Shown here piece after piece: positions 19,351-28,203 of a stretch of DNA of 64,000 bases (the first letter of the stretch is position 1; each line of letters starts with the position of its first letter). A program made the translations under genes and the position numbers. This stretch comes from Pseudomonadota bacterium (GTDB taxonomy: Bacteria; Myxococcota_A; UBA796; GCA-2862545). The stretch is taken from assembly GCA_947505245.1 (NCBI GenBank), contig CANNIZ010000001.1, positions 124,001-188,000 of the forward strand. Direction: 5' to 3'. The notes beneath the pieces were generated by a model, which was not told where the DNA came from, made no database searches, and worked only from the letters and a program-made list of their open reading frames with translations.

Positions 19351-21519
19351 TTACGGGCAGGTCCACACCGCGATCTCCATCCACGCCACCCACGACGGGC
19401 TCGCCGTCGTCGTGATGCGGACGTAGCGCGCGGTGACCGGCGACGCGCCGAAGTCCACGACGAGCTGCTGGGCGTTGACGGTCGAGCCCGACAGCGTGCG
19501 CGCCGTGCTGTACACGCCGGCGACCGTGGCGGTCTCGACCTGGTGGGTGGTGGCGCCGTTCGGCGCCTGGTTGACGAGCAGCGTCAGGCCCGCGACGGGC
19601 TGCGCGCTGCCGAGGTCCACCGCCACCCACCGGGTCGCGAACCCGCCCGAGTTCCACCCGGTGCCGCGATTGCCGTCAAAGGCGTGCGCGGCGGTGCTGC
19701 TCCAGGAGCTCGACGCCGTCGCCACCTGCGCGATCGCGACGTCCGTGCAGTCGTAGTGGCCGGGGAAGGACAGCGGCGCAGTGGCGTCGGTCGCCTTGCA
19801 GGTACCGCTCGTGGCGTCGCAGTTGAGCGACGCGCAGTCCCAGTCGCTGCCGCAGCCCTGGTCGATCACACAGGAAGCGCAGTCCGGTCCGCCGCAGTCC
19901 TTGTCGGTCTCGAGGCCGTTCTCGACCCCGTCCGGGCAGGCGTCGGGGGTACACGTACCGGTGGTGGCGCCGCAAACGGCCGACGCGCAGTCCGCGCCGG
20001 TGTTGCACGTCGACAGGTCGTCGCACGGCGCGCACGGGCCGCCGCAGTCGACGTCGCTCTCGTCGCCGCCGAGCACGGTGTCCGCGCAGGTCTCCGCGCA
20101 GGTCGGCGCAAAGCCGTCGCAGTCGTAGTCGACCGGGTCCGCGCAGTCGATCTCGGCCGCGCCGGGGTGCACGGCGGCCAAGGCGTCGTTGCATTCGGCC
20201 GCCTGAATAAACCCGTCCCGGTCGAGGTCGTCGTCCAGCGTCGTCGGCGCGCAGTCGTTGTCGATACCGTCGTACGGCACCTCCGCGGCGCTCGGGTTCA
20301 CCGTCCCGACCGCGTCGTTGCACTCGGCCGCCCGGATGAACCCGTCCTGGTCGAGGTCGTCGTCCCGCGTCGCCGGCGCGCAGTCGTTGTCCACACCGTC
20401 GTACGGAACCTCGATCACGCTCGGGTTCACCGTCGCCAACGCGTCGTTGCACTCGGCCGACTTCACGAAACCGTCCTGGTCGAGGTCGTCGTCCAGCGTC
20501 GCCGGCGCGCAGTCGTTGTCCACCCCGTCGTACGGGGCCTCAGTCGCGCCCGGGTTCACCGTCGCCAACGCGTCATTGCACTCGGCGGACTTCACGAAAC
20601 CGTCCTGGTCGAGGTCGTCGTCCAACGTCGTCGCCAGGCAGTCGTTGTCGACCCCGTCGTAAGGCACCTCAGCCGCGCCTGGGTTCACCGTCCCGACGAG
20701 GTCGTTGCACTCGGCCGACTTCACGAACCCGTCCTGGTCGAGATCGTCCTCCAACGTCGTCGCATCGCAGTCGTTGTCCACACCGTCGTACGGCACCTCT
20801 GCCGCGGAGGTGTTCACCGCTGCGTCGTCGTCCTTGCAGTCGGTCGCCGCGGGAAAGCCGTCCTGGTCGAGATCGTCCTCCAACGTCGTCGCATCGCAGT
20901 CGTTGTCCACACCGTCGTACGGCACCTCCGCCGCCGACGTGTTCACGGTCGCGTCGTCGTCCTTGCAGTCGGTCGCCGCGGGGAAGCCGTCCTTGTCGAG
21001 ATCGTCCTCCAACGTCGCCGCATCGCAGTCGTTGTCCACACCGTCGTACGGGACCTCCGTCGCGTCCGCGTTCACGTCCCCGTCGGCGTCGTCGCAGTCC
21101 TTGCACGCAGGGAACCCGTCCTTGTCGCCGTCCTGGTACGCGACGGACCCGTCGCAGTTGTAGTCGACCGGGTCGTCGCAGTCGGCTTCGACCGCCGTGG
21201 GATGGACGTCCGCGTTGGCGTCGTCGCAGTCGGTCGCGTCGACCGCGCTGCCGTCCGGGGCCGTGCACGCCTCGATCACGGGGCCCGCGCCGTACCCGTC
21301 CGCATCGACGTCCGCGTAGAACATGGAGCCATCGACCGCGCCCACGTCCACAGCCCCGTCGCAGTTGTCGTCCACGCCGTTGCACAGCTCGGGGGCGGCG
21401 GGACTCACGGTCGCGACCGCGTCGTCGCAGTCCTCCTCCGCACCGAAGCCGTCTCCGTCGAGGTCGCTCACCTTCCGGCAACCGAGCGCCAACACCGCGA
21501 GCAACGCCATCAAACGCAT
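19351..21519 (-). CDS. Lipoprotein with MopE-type repeats, Cys-rich repeats and F5/8 C-like domain
   Basis: 722 residues. Signal and lipobox (LLAVLALGC, Cys14) come first. Residues about 18-470 are made of MopE/metal-binding-type Asp-Cys repeats (DLDGDGFG, then CNDALATVNPG, then YDGVDNDC); seven consecutive units repeat every 43 residues from residue 172. Residues about 474-590 are Cys-rich (DCGGPCAPC, then TCNTGADCASAVC) and the last ~125 residues resemble a discoidin/F5-8 type C carbohydrate-binding domain (ASSSWSSTAAHAFDGN). Probably a surface adhesin or metal/Ca-binding protein. The start chosen is the ATG giving the lipobox; longer upstream extensions lack a signal. Confidence 0.8.
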   Translation of the reverse strand: MRLMALLAVLALGCRKVSDLDGDGFGAEEDCDDAVATVSPAAPELCNGVDDNCDGAVDVGAVDGSMFYADVDADGYGAGPVIEACTAPDGSAVDATDCDDANADVHPTAVEADCDDPVDYNCDGSVAYQDGDKDGFPACKDCDDADGDVNADATEVPYDGVDNDCDAATLEDDLDKDGFPAATDCKDDDATVNTSAAEVPYDGVDNDCDATTLEDDLDQDGFPAATDCKDDDAAVNTSAAEVPYDGVDNDCDATTLEDDLDQDGFVKSAECNDLVGTVNPGAAEVPYDGVDNDCLATTLDDDLDQDGFVKSAECNDALATVNPGATEAPYDGVDNDCAPATLDDDLDQDGFVKSAECNDALATVNPSVIEVPYDGVDNDCAPATRDDDLDQDGFIRAAECNDAVGTVNPSAAEVPYDGIDNDCAPTTLDDDLDRDGFIQAAECNDALAAVHPGAAEIDCADPVDYDCDGFAPTCAETCADTVLGGDESDVDCGGPCAPCDDLSTCNTGADCASAVCGATTGTCTPDACPDGVENGLETDKDCGGPDCASCVIDQGCGSDWDCASLNCDATSGTCKATDATAPLSFPGHYDCTDVAIAQVATASSSWSSTAAHAFDGNRGTGWNSGGFATRWVAVDLGSAQPVAGLTLLVNQAPNGATTHQVETATVAGVYSTARTLSGSTVNAQQLVVDFGASPVTARYVRITTTASPSWVAWMEIAVWTCP
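20143..21135. repeat. 129-bp tandem coding repeats of the MopE-like lipoprotein
   Basis: Seven to eight units of 129 bp encode the 43-residue Asp/Cys repeat; each has a TCGTTGTC(C/G)A-type core (antisense of VDNDC) and a CTGGTCGAG core (antisense of LDQD). Neighbouring units are nearly identical in places, which can favour unequal recombination and copy-number change. Confidence 0.85.
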
Positions 21520-21587
21520 CGAGACTCCCAAGAGGCCGCGTCGGCCCACGCCGCAGCATAACTGACCGCCAGCGAGCAAGATCACGC

Positions 21588-22178
21588 TCAGGGCGTCGCG
21601 GGCGGCAGCCACCAGTTCGCCATGTCGAGCTCGATCGCGTCGAACGGCTCGGCGCGCACGCGGTCTTCGCCCACGAACGTCTGAATCACCGCGTAGACGG
21701 TGCCCTGCAGCTTGCGCACCTCGAGCAGATGCTCGACGGGGTCGATGTACCACAGGTACGGAACCCCCGCGGCCGCGTACACGATCGGCTTGAGCACGCG
21801 GTCGCGGCGCGTGTTCACCGGCCCCGGCGACAGGACCTCACACACCCAGTCGGGCGGCAAGGTGATGGCGGGGGCATCGAGCAGGACGGGCATGTGGTCC
21901 CGTCGCCACCCCGCGAGGTCGGGAACGACCACCACCGACTTCGGGTCCTGCGCCCCGAGGTGAAGCTCCAGTTCGCGCAGGAACCACCACCCTCGCGGCC
22001 CGCCGCTCCCCCGCGCGAACAGCTCGAGGTCCGCGCCGAGACCGCCCTCCACGCGTGAATGACTCACCGCTGGGCGCGGCGACAACACGAGCTCCCCCGC
22101 CAGGATCTCGGCGGTGACACCGTCGGGCGCGTTCACCACATCGTCGTAGGTCGGGAGCCGGCGCGCGGGTTCACCCAT
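21588..22178 (-). CDS. Uma2-family (DUF820) endonuclease-like protein
   Basis: 196 residues. The order of motifs fits Uma2: TYDDVVNAPDGVTAEILAGE near the start, SVVVVPDLAGW with the acidic residue, DWVCEVLSPGPVNTRRDRVL with Glu and the following basic residues, and YLWYIDPVEHLLEV near the end. It starts at the ATG 20 bases downstream of the last cyclase stop, so it may be the final gene of the long minus-strand operon. Function of the family is unknown. Confidence 0.85.
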   Translation of the reverse strand: MGEPARRLPTYDDVVNAPDGVTAEILAGELVLSPRPAVSHSRVEGGLGADLELFARGSGGPRGWWFLRELELHLGAQDPKSVVVVPDLAGWRRDHMPVLLDAPAITLPPDWVCEVLSPGPVNTRRDRVLKPIVYAAAGVPYLWYIDPVEHLLEVRKLQGTVYAVIQTFVGEDRVRAEPFDAIELDMANWWLPPATP

Positions 22179-22198
22179 GGGGCCCCTCCGTGCCCATT

Positions 22199-23401
22199 CT
22201 ACGCGACCGCGGGCCCCACGAGCCACCACGTCGTCATAGGGCCCTTGCCCTTGACCTCGACCTCGCCGCGCTCCTCGAACGCAAACGCCGCCCCGACGGC
22301 CTCGCGCACGGCGTCGCTCACCTGCACAAGACCGGGCTTGCCGGTGGACTCCATCCGCGAGGCGGTGTTCACCGTGTCGCCCCACACGTCGTAAAGGAAG
22401 CGCCGCTTGCCGACGATCGACGCGATCGCGGGCCCCGCGTGCAGGCCGATGCGCAGGTGCAGCTTGCGACCGTCGAAGTCGCGCGACTCGGTGAGCTCGC
22501 GCAGCGCGAGCGCGAACGACGCGAGGCGAGCGGCCGGAGCCGCGTCGGCCTCGGGAAGACCGGACACCACCATCACGCAGTCACCGATCGTCTTCACCTT
22601 CTCGACGCCGTGTTTGTCGGCGAGATCGTCCACCGCGTCGAACAGCGCGTCGAGCATGCGCACCACCGCTTCGGGCGACATCGACGCGCTCATCGAGGTG
22701 AAGCCCGCGACGTCGGCGAACAGCACGGCGACCGCGACCGGACCGTCGGTGACCACCTCACCGGCCTTGAGCCGCAGCGCGACGCTCTTCGGCAGCACGT
22801 CGAACAGCAGCTTGTCGGCCCGCTCGCGCTCGTGCTCAGCGAGGGTCAGCGCGACGGCGCGCTGGTTCGCGAACACGCTGATCGCGACCGACACGAACGC
22901 GCAGACGACGACCACGTTGAACCAGATGCGGGCCGCGATCTCCTCGTGCGGATCGATGGCGGCGACGAGCGTGACGCCGAGGATCTGCACGAACAGCCAG
23001 AACGCCGCCGCGCGGGGGCCGATCAGCACCGCGGCTACGAGCGGCGTGGTGATGCCCCAGAGCGCGTTCGCGCCGCTGTCCACGAGGCCTCCGGACACGA
23101 GACCATAGAACACGGTGCAGGCCTGGTTCCCGATCCCGAACACGGTCGCGAGCGCGAACGAATCGGGCCGAACGGCGTGCGCGAACAGCGCCCCCGCGAG
23201 CCAGATCCCGAGCGTCCCGGTCACGAGCCCGAGCTCCGGGTGCCCGACGAGCGTGTCCATCGCGGCGTTTGCGAAACACGCGGGCACGCCGATCAGCATC
23301 GACGTGATCGCCACCCGACGCGGCAGCACCTGGTGGGCGACCTCGACGTCGGGGACCCCCAGGTGATCGACCAGCGACCACCAGCGCTCGAGCACGCTCA
23401 C
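22199..23401 (-). CDS. Membrane-anchored class III adenylate cyclase (downstream copy)
   Basis: 400 residues starting at a GTG that overlaps the upstream stop (GTGA). Five or six membrane helices fill residues about 25-180, followed by a class III cyclase domain. It has the metal-site FADVAGFTSMSA, the adenine-pocket Lys in KTIGDCVMV and the pocket Asp with catalytic Asn/Arg in DVWGDTVNTASRM. These residues predict ATP, not GTP, as substrate. The protein is a paralogue of the one encoded immediately upstream, very similar in layout and in the catalytic domain, so a tandem duplication is likely. Confidence 0.9.
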   Translation of the reverse strand: MSVLERWWSLVDHLGVPDVEVAHQVLPRRVAITSMLIGVPACFANAAMDTLVGHPELGLVTGTLGIWLAGALFAHAVRPDSFALATVFGIGNQACTVFYGLVSGGLVDSGANALWGITTPLVAAVLIGPRAAAFWLFVQILGVTLVAAIDPHEEIAARIWFNVVVVCAFVSVAISVFANQRAVALTLAEHERERADKLLFDVLPKSVALRLKAGEVVTDGPVAVAVLFADVAGFTSMSASMSPEAVVRMLDALFDAVDDLADKHGVEKVKTIGDCVMVVSGLPEADAAPAARLASFALALRELTESRDFDGRKLHLRIGLHAGPAIASIVGKRRFLYDVWGDTVNTASRMESTGKPGLVQVSDAVREAVGAAFAFEERGEVEVKGKGPMTTWWLVGPAVA

Positions 23402-24597
23402 GAAGCCGCCGCGCCGACGAGCCACCAGGTGTGCATCGCGCCTTTGCCCTTCACCTCGACGTCGCCGCGCTCTTCGAACGCGAACACGTCGCCCGCTTCC
23501 GCGTGGGCCGCGTCGCTCACCTGCACGCGCCCGGGCGCCCCGGTGGATTCCATCCGTGAGGCGGTGTTCACCGTGTCCCCCCACACATCGTACAAGAAGC
23601 GCTTCTTGCCGACGATCGACGCGACGGCGGGTCCGGTGTGCAGGCCGATCCGCAACGTGAGGCGGTGGCCGTCGAAGTCGCGCGACTCGGTGAGGTCGCG
23701 CAGCGCGAGCGCGAACCGAGCGAGACGAACGGCGGGCTTCTCGTCGTGCTCGGGCAGTCCGGCCATGACCATCACGCAGTCGCCGATCGTCTTCACCTTC
23801 TCGACGCCGTGCTGCTCGGCCAGCGCGTCGACCGCGAGGAAGAACGCGTCGAGCATCGACACCACCGCTCCCGCCGGCATCGTCGACGTCATCGACGTGA
23901 AGCCGGCGACGTCCGCGAACATCACCGCCACGGATTGGGCGGTGTCGATCACGGGATCGCCGCGCTTCAACCGGTTCGCGACGCTCTTCGGCAGCACGTC
24001 AAACAGCAGCCCGTCCGCGCGGTTGCGCTCGCGCTGGGCGTCGGCGAGCGCGGCGTCGCGCTGGTACACGAAGGTGGCCATACCCGCGTACACGAACAGC
24101 GAGACCAGCACGACGTTGAGCCAGGTGTGCGCGGCCGTCGGGTCGTCGTCGATCAGGGCAACGGCCGAGACCGTGAGCAGGTGCATGACGAGCCAGAAGA
24201 ACGCCGCGCGCGGGCCGTGCACGATCGTCGACAACAGCGGCGCCGTGAGGCCCCACAGCGGGCTCACGCCGGACGCCCCGAGCCCGCCCGTTGCAAGGCC
24301 GGCGACCAGCTGCGAGCCCTGACCCCCTGCGAGCAGCACGTGCGCCAACGCGCGCGCATCGGGCCGCACGACGTACGCAAACATCGCGCCACCGAGCCAC
24401 ACCGCCAGCCCGGCGTTCGACACGAAGCCGGCTGCGTTCTCGCCGAGCGCCGCGCCCACGGCGAGCATCGCAGCGACGGGAATTCCCGCCACCACACACG
24501 TGACCGCGATCCGCCTCGCCAGCGCCTCTCCAGCCGGCTCGCCCCCGGGAACACCCAGGCGATCGAGCCCGCGCGCGAGCGCCAGCGAGGCGCTCAT
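23398..24597 (-). CDS. Membrane-anchored class III adenylate cyclase (upstream copy)
   Basis: 399 residues; an N-terminal membrane part of about six helices (residues 25-175) and a cyclase domain with FADVAGFTSMTS, KTIGDCVMVMAG and DVWGDTVNTASRM. The catalytic and adenine-pocket residues are intact. The start overlaps the PLD gene stop by 4 bases, so cAMP production may be linked to expression of the exported proteins encoded upstream. The membrane part has no recognisable ligand domain. Confidence 0.9.
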   Translation of the reverse strand: MSASLALARGLDRLGVPGGEPAGEALARRIAVTCVVAGIPVAAMLAVGAALGENAAGFVSNAGLAVWLGGAMFAYVVRPDARALAHVLLAGGQGSQLVAGLATGGLGASGVSPLWGLTAPLLSTIVHGPRAAFFWLVMHLLTVSAVALIDDDPTAAHTWLNVVLVSLFVYAGMATFVYQRDAALADAQRERNRADGLLFDVLPKSVANRLKRGDPVIDTAQSVAVMFADVAGFTSMTSTMPAGAVVSMLDAFFLAVDALAEQHGVEKVKTIGDCVMVMAGLPEHDEKPAVRLARFALALRDLTESRDFDGHRLTLRIGLHTGPAVASIVGKKRFLYDVWGDTVNTASRMESTGAPGRVQVSDAAHAEAGDVFAFEERGDVEVKGKGAMHTWWLVGAAAS

Positions 24598-26303
24598 CCT
24601 GGCGAGTTCTCCTCGCCGGGCGTCGCGATGATGTCTTCCTTGAACGCGTCGTTCACGTTCACGCCGCCCTCCGCCTGGTCACACGAGTGCCACGCGCCTG
24701 GGGAGGCACCGTCGCCGGGGTTCGCGTTGCGCTCCATGCTCCGCGTCACTGGCCCGTCAGGCCCCCCTGCGAACGCCGCTCCGCCGTCGCCTGCGCGGTC
24801 CACGAGCACGCCGCGCGGATCGCGCAGGTACAATTCGAGCGTGCCGTCCTTCAGGTACAGCCGCGACTGGCGGTTGTCGTTGAACGCGTTCAACACGAGG
24901 TCGCCGTCCTTGTAGGCGGACACCTCGTCTTGGGGTGCGCCATCGGCGTACGTCTCGAGCGTGTGGTCGAGCACCAGGAACGTGCTGTTCGCCTTGATCA
25001 GCGAGCCGGGAGGGAACCCGACCACGACGTCCTGCTCGTTGCTGATCGACCACATGTCCAGGCTGATGTCGCGGTCCGTGCGGTTCTTGATCTCGAGGAA
25101 TTCGTCGTAGCCGTCGACGTCGCTCGCGTTCAACCCGAACCACATCACCTCGTTGATGACAAGGTCGCCGGGGTGCACGTCCCGGTCACCTTCCCCCGCG
25201 AAGTCCGACCCGAGCACCCGCGCGCTGTCCCACAGGTAGTCGAAGTACTGGGAATAGGCCTCGGCGACGCGCGGTCCGCGCAGCACGACGAGGTACTCGT
25301 CGTTGCTCTGCGTGGCCGACGACGACCAGTTGAACGAGCCCGTGATGATCGTGGGGTTCGCGCCGTTCGGGTCGATGACCATCGTCTTGCTGTGCAGGCG
25401 ACCGCCGCCAGCCTGGTAGTCGCCAGGCAGCGTGCTGTTGTCGTTGCCGTCCATTCGCACCGGGATGCCCGCGCCGATCAGGCGATAGGCCTCGTGGTAC
25501 TGCCCGTTGCTGTGCAGCTGCGACTGGTCGATGACGCCGGAGACGAACACACCGCTCTCGTGCAGGCGCACGAACTCGCTGCCGATCTGGTCCTTGGTGA
25601 ACGCGAAGATCGTGAAGTGAAGCTCTTCCTCGGCGGCCTTCACCACCTCCAGGATGCGCCCCATGGCGTCTTCGTTGGGGCTGAACCACACCTCGACGTT
25701 GGTGTCACCCACCTGGTATGTGCGGCCGTTATCGATCTCGACTTTGTTGTTGCCGAACCGCCCGCCGAACATCTGCTCGAACTCTTGCGTGAAGTCCGCG
25801 GCGATGGCGGGGCTGTCCATCACCATGCCGTTGTTGCTGTTCTGGATCAGGTCCGACTGGCTCCAGTTCGCGGTGCCGCAGAACACGAACCGACCGTCCA
25901 CGATCATGAACTTGTCGTGCATGATGTGGCCGAGGTTGCCGACCATCATCGGGAAGTGGCGATCGCGAAACCGCGCGTAGCCCGAGTTGTTGAGGTGGCC
26001 CGCGTCGCCGACCATGCGCACCACGACGCCGCGATCCCAGGCGCGCTCGACCGCGTCGACGAGCGGCGTGTAGGTGAAGCCCATCACGGCGAAGTCGATG
26101 CTCACCTGAGCCTGATCGACCAACGCGACCAGCTGCCCCGCGAGATCGGCGTCGAACACGTTGTCGGGGCGGGTTCCGGGGTCGTTGAAGAACACGTCGA
26201 CGCGACCGCCGCGGGACTGCGTGAGCTCTTCCTCGGACGGGCGCGGGTTGCACGCCAGCAGCGAAGCGGCCACGGCCGCCGGTACCATCAGACGCGGAAT
26301 CAT
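24594..26303 (-). CDS. Exported phospholipase D-superfamily protein with lamin-tail domain
   Basis: 569 residues; lipoprotein-type signal (AASLLAC). Residues about 30-375 are two PLD repeats with complete HKD motifs: HIMHDKFMIVDGRFVFCG (first) and GRLHSKTMVIDPNGANP (second), each followed by the Asn/Ser-rich TANWS or SFNWS segment. Residues about 380-500 resemble a lamin-tail (LTD) domain (VINEVMWFGLNASDVDGYDE). PLD proteins with HKD pairs cleave phosphodiester bonds in lipids or nucleic acids; LTDs occur in secreted nucleases. Its start ATG overlaps the previous stop. It is the likely enzyme of the exported operon. Confidence 0.85.
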   Translation of the reverse strand: MIPRLMVPAAVAASLLACNPRPSEEELTQSRGGRVDVFFNDPGTRPDNVFDADLAGQLVALVDQAQVSIDFAVMGFTYTPLVDAVERAWDRGVVVRMVGDAGHLNNSGYARFRDRHFPMMVGNLGHIMHDKFMIVDGRFVFCGTANWSQSDLIQNSNNGMVMDSPAIAADFTQEFEQMFGGRFGNNKVEIDNGRTYQVGDTNVEVWFSPNEDAMGRILEVVKAAEEELHFTIFAFTKDQIGSEFVRLHESGVFVSGVIDQSQLHSNGQYHEAYRLIGAGIPVRMDGNDNSTLPGDYQAGGGRLHSKTMVIDPNGANPTIITGSFNWSSSATQSNDEYLVVLRGPRVAEAYSQYFDYLWDSARVLGSDFAGEGDRDVHPGDLVINEVMWFGLNASDVDGYDEFLEIKNRTDRDISLDMWSISNEQDVVVGFPPGSLIKANSTFLVLDHTLETYADGAPQDEVSAYKDGDLVLNAFNDNRQSRLYLKDGTLELYLRDPRGVLVDRAGDGGAAFAGGPDGPVTRSMERNANPGDGASPGAWHSCDQAEGGVNVNDAFKEDIIATPGEENSPG

Positions 26304-27484
26304 GGCGCGAACTCCCCGGCCTGGTCGAGGTGGGATTCCCACACCGACAGGACCTGCTCAAACGCGACGGAGCGCTCATCCCAATCGTCGACCTGCCACA
26401 ACACGCCGTCGATCAGCTGGTCGCTGACGATGGACGAGCCGCGGTAGAGGCGACCCGCCGAGTAAAGATCGTGCGTCATGAACAGCGCGCGCTCCTGCGC
26501 GTTCAGCGACGGGTCCGCGTCGATGATCACGACCGTGGGCACGTAGGGACGGTCGACCTGCATCTTGACGACGTCCGGCGTGTCGTCTTCGAGCACGCGG
26601 GAGAGCAGCGGAGCGGAGGCGCCGAACTTCGGGCCGACGATGACCTGCACGTCGAAGCCGTCGGCCGCCTTCTCTTGCAAGGCCCGCGCGAGGCCGTCGT
26701 TCGCGAGGTCGTCCGTGAGGATCCAAACGCTCTGCCGGGCCGAATACACGAGGTCGATGACGCGCTTGGTGAGGCGCTGCTGCGGGCCGAACCAAACCTC
26801 GAGCTCGGCGTCGGTGCCCGTGCCGTAGCGCCATCGGATGTCGGCGATGGACTTGGCGGGCGCGGAGAACGCGGTGAGCGCGGTGGCATCGATGCCGCCG
26901 TACAGCTGCACGTGCTCGGTCCACAGGTCATCTGCGAGGTCCTGGTGCTGGCCGTAGGCCACGAGCGTCTGCCCGTCTTCGGTGCCGCCGGCGCGCGATG
27001 CGCCCGCGAACCACGTCTTGTCGGCCACGGCGAACGCCGAGGACAACACGACCTGATCCGACGTCCAGCTGACGTCGCCGTTCGAGTTGAAGTCGAAGTA
27101 GGCTACCGCGCCGTCGCCGTACTGTACGGGCATGCCCGCCTCGGTGAGCGTGACGAAGCCAGGGTCGGAGGCGCGATCGACGTCGGTGACGACGCGCACG
27201 TCCACGCCGCGGTCATGCGCCGCGAGCAGCGCGTCCGTCAGCGCGGTGTCGGTGCCAGCCGGCAGCGCGACGCGGAGCTCAGTCGTCGCGCGGTCGAACA
27301 CGTCGAGAAACGCGGCGTTCGCGCCGTCGGCGCCGTCGTGCGCCTCGATCGTGACGTGGTGGTTGAACTGCCCGTCAGGGGCGGCACACGCGTTAAGGAG
27401 CGCAAGGCACGGAACTGCCGCGCAGCGCGGCGGTGAGTACCGCGCAGCGAGCTTCGCGAGCGTAGCCAAAGGATGCGTAATCAA
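26300..27484 (-). CDS. PLD-fold lipoprotein lacking HKD motifs
   Basis: 394 residues with a signal ending in a lipobox (ALLNAC). The spacing and secondary structure follow a two-repeat PLD fold: an early DRGVDVRVVTDVD segment, then a central LEVWFGPQQRLTKRVIDLVY comparable with the same part of the neighbouring active enzyme. Both H-x-K-x4-D motifs are missing. Where they should be, the sequence reads SDQVVLSSAFAVADKTW and TVVIIDADPS. It is probably a catalytically dead partner of the enzyme encoded directly downstream; the two genes overlap by 4 bases. Confidence 0.7.
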   Translation of the reverse strand: MITHPLATLAKLAARYSPPRCAAVPCLALLNACAAPDGQFNHHVTIEAHDGADGANAAFLDVFDRATTELRVALPAGTDTALTDALLAAHDRGVDVRVVTDVDRASDPGFVTLTEAGMPVQYGDGAVAYFDFNSNGDVSWTSDQVVLSSAFAVADKTWFAGASRAGGTEDGQTLVAYGQHQDLADDLWTEHVQLYGGIDATALTAFSAPAKSIADIRWRYGTGTDAELEVWFGPQQRLTKRVIDLVYSARQSVWILTDDLANDGLARALQEKAADGFDVQVIVGPKFGASAPLLSRVLEDDTPDVVKMQVDRPYVPTVVIIDADPSLNAQERALFMTHDLYSAGRLYRGSSIVSDQLIDGVLWQVDDWDERSVAFEQVLSVWESHLDQAGEFAP

Positions 27485-28203
27485 TCGAAGTTCCCCGAGG
27501 CGAAGGCGCCGGAATAATCGGGTGAATTCGGGCGTCCAGGCGACGCGAGCGTGCGCCCGCGGCAGGTATCCAGCACGCGATCGTCGTTGGGGACGTCCAC
27601 CGCGATGGGCGTGTAGAAGTGCCAGGCCTGCGCCTCGCTGCCCTCACCGCCGAACATCAGCTCGACACGCTCCATCGAGCGGCTGCGGACGCCGTCCCAG
27701 CCGCCCACGAACGGGGGCGCGTTGTCGTCTCCGGCGCCTTCGATCAGGCGCTCGTCCCCGTCGCGCAGGGTGAGCTCGAAGGTGTCGCCGCGACCGAACT
27801 CGAGGTCGGGGAGGAGGCCATCGGGCGCCGGAAAGCAGCCGGTGTTCTTGGCGGCGATGAAGACGTGCTCGCCGACGTCCAACGGCACCATGTCGGGGAG
27901 GATCCAGGTGCGCACGATGGCGCCTGTCATGTCGAGGCGCCACTTCGACACGTTGGTCGGGAAGCTTCCCTCGTTCCGCAGCTCGACGAACGTGTCGGTC
28001 ACGTCCCACACGCCGTCGCCGTTGACGGAGCCGGACCACAGCACCTCAGAGATCACGATCGTGCCGCGCTCACCGGACTGCTGCTCGTCGTCATCCGCCG
28101 GTCGGTAGGTGACGCCCTCCGTCATCTGGTCGGACGGATCGGGGTTGCACGCCACGAGCCCGGCCAGCACCAGCCCGAGGGCCAGCATGGCGGACGACCT
28201 CAC
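27481..28203 (-). CDS. Lamin-tail-like lipoprotein
   Basis: 240 residues, starting at a GTG that overlaps the upstream stop as GTGA; this gives a short Arg-containing n-region, a hydrophobic core and lipobox (AGLVAC). The rest fits a lamin-tail-like beta sandwich (TIVISEVLWSGSVNGDG, then FVELRNEG, then SKWRLDMTGAIV). The final part contains MERVELMFGGEGSEAQAWHF, similar to the MERNANPGDG stretch of the PLD-LTD protein, so the two share a domain. Likely surface exposed. Confidence 0.65.
   Translation of the reverse strand: MRSSAMLALGLVLAGLVACNPDPSDQMTEGVTYRPADDDEQQSGERGTIVISEVLWSGSVNGDGVWDVTDTFVELRNEGSFPTNVSKWRLDMTGAIVRTWILPDMVPLDVGEHVFIAAKNTGCFPAPDGLLPDLEFGRGDTFELTLRDGDERLIEGAGDDNAPPFVGGWDGVRSRSMERVELMFGGEGSEAQAWHFYTPIAVDVPNDDRVLDTCRGRTLASPGRPNSPDYSGAFASGNFD

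Noticed and set aside
20143-21135. Regular repeats considered as a CRISPR array
   Set aside because: Unit length is 129 bp, all in frame, and encodes a recognised Asp/Cys repeat.
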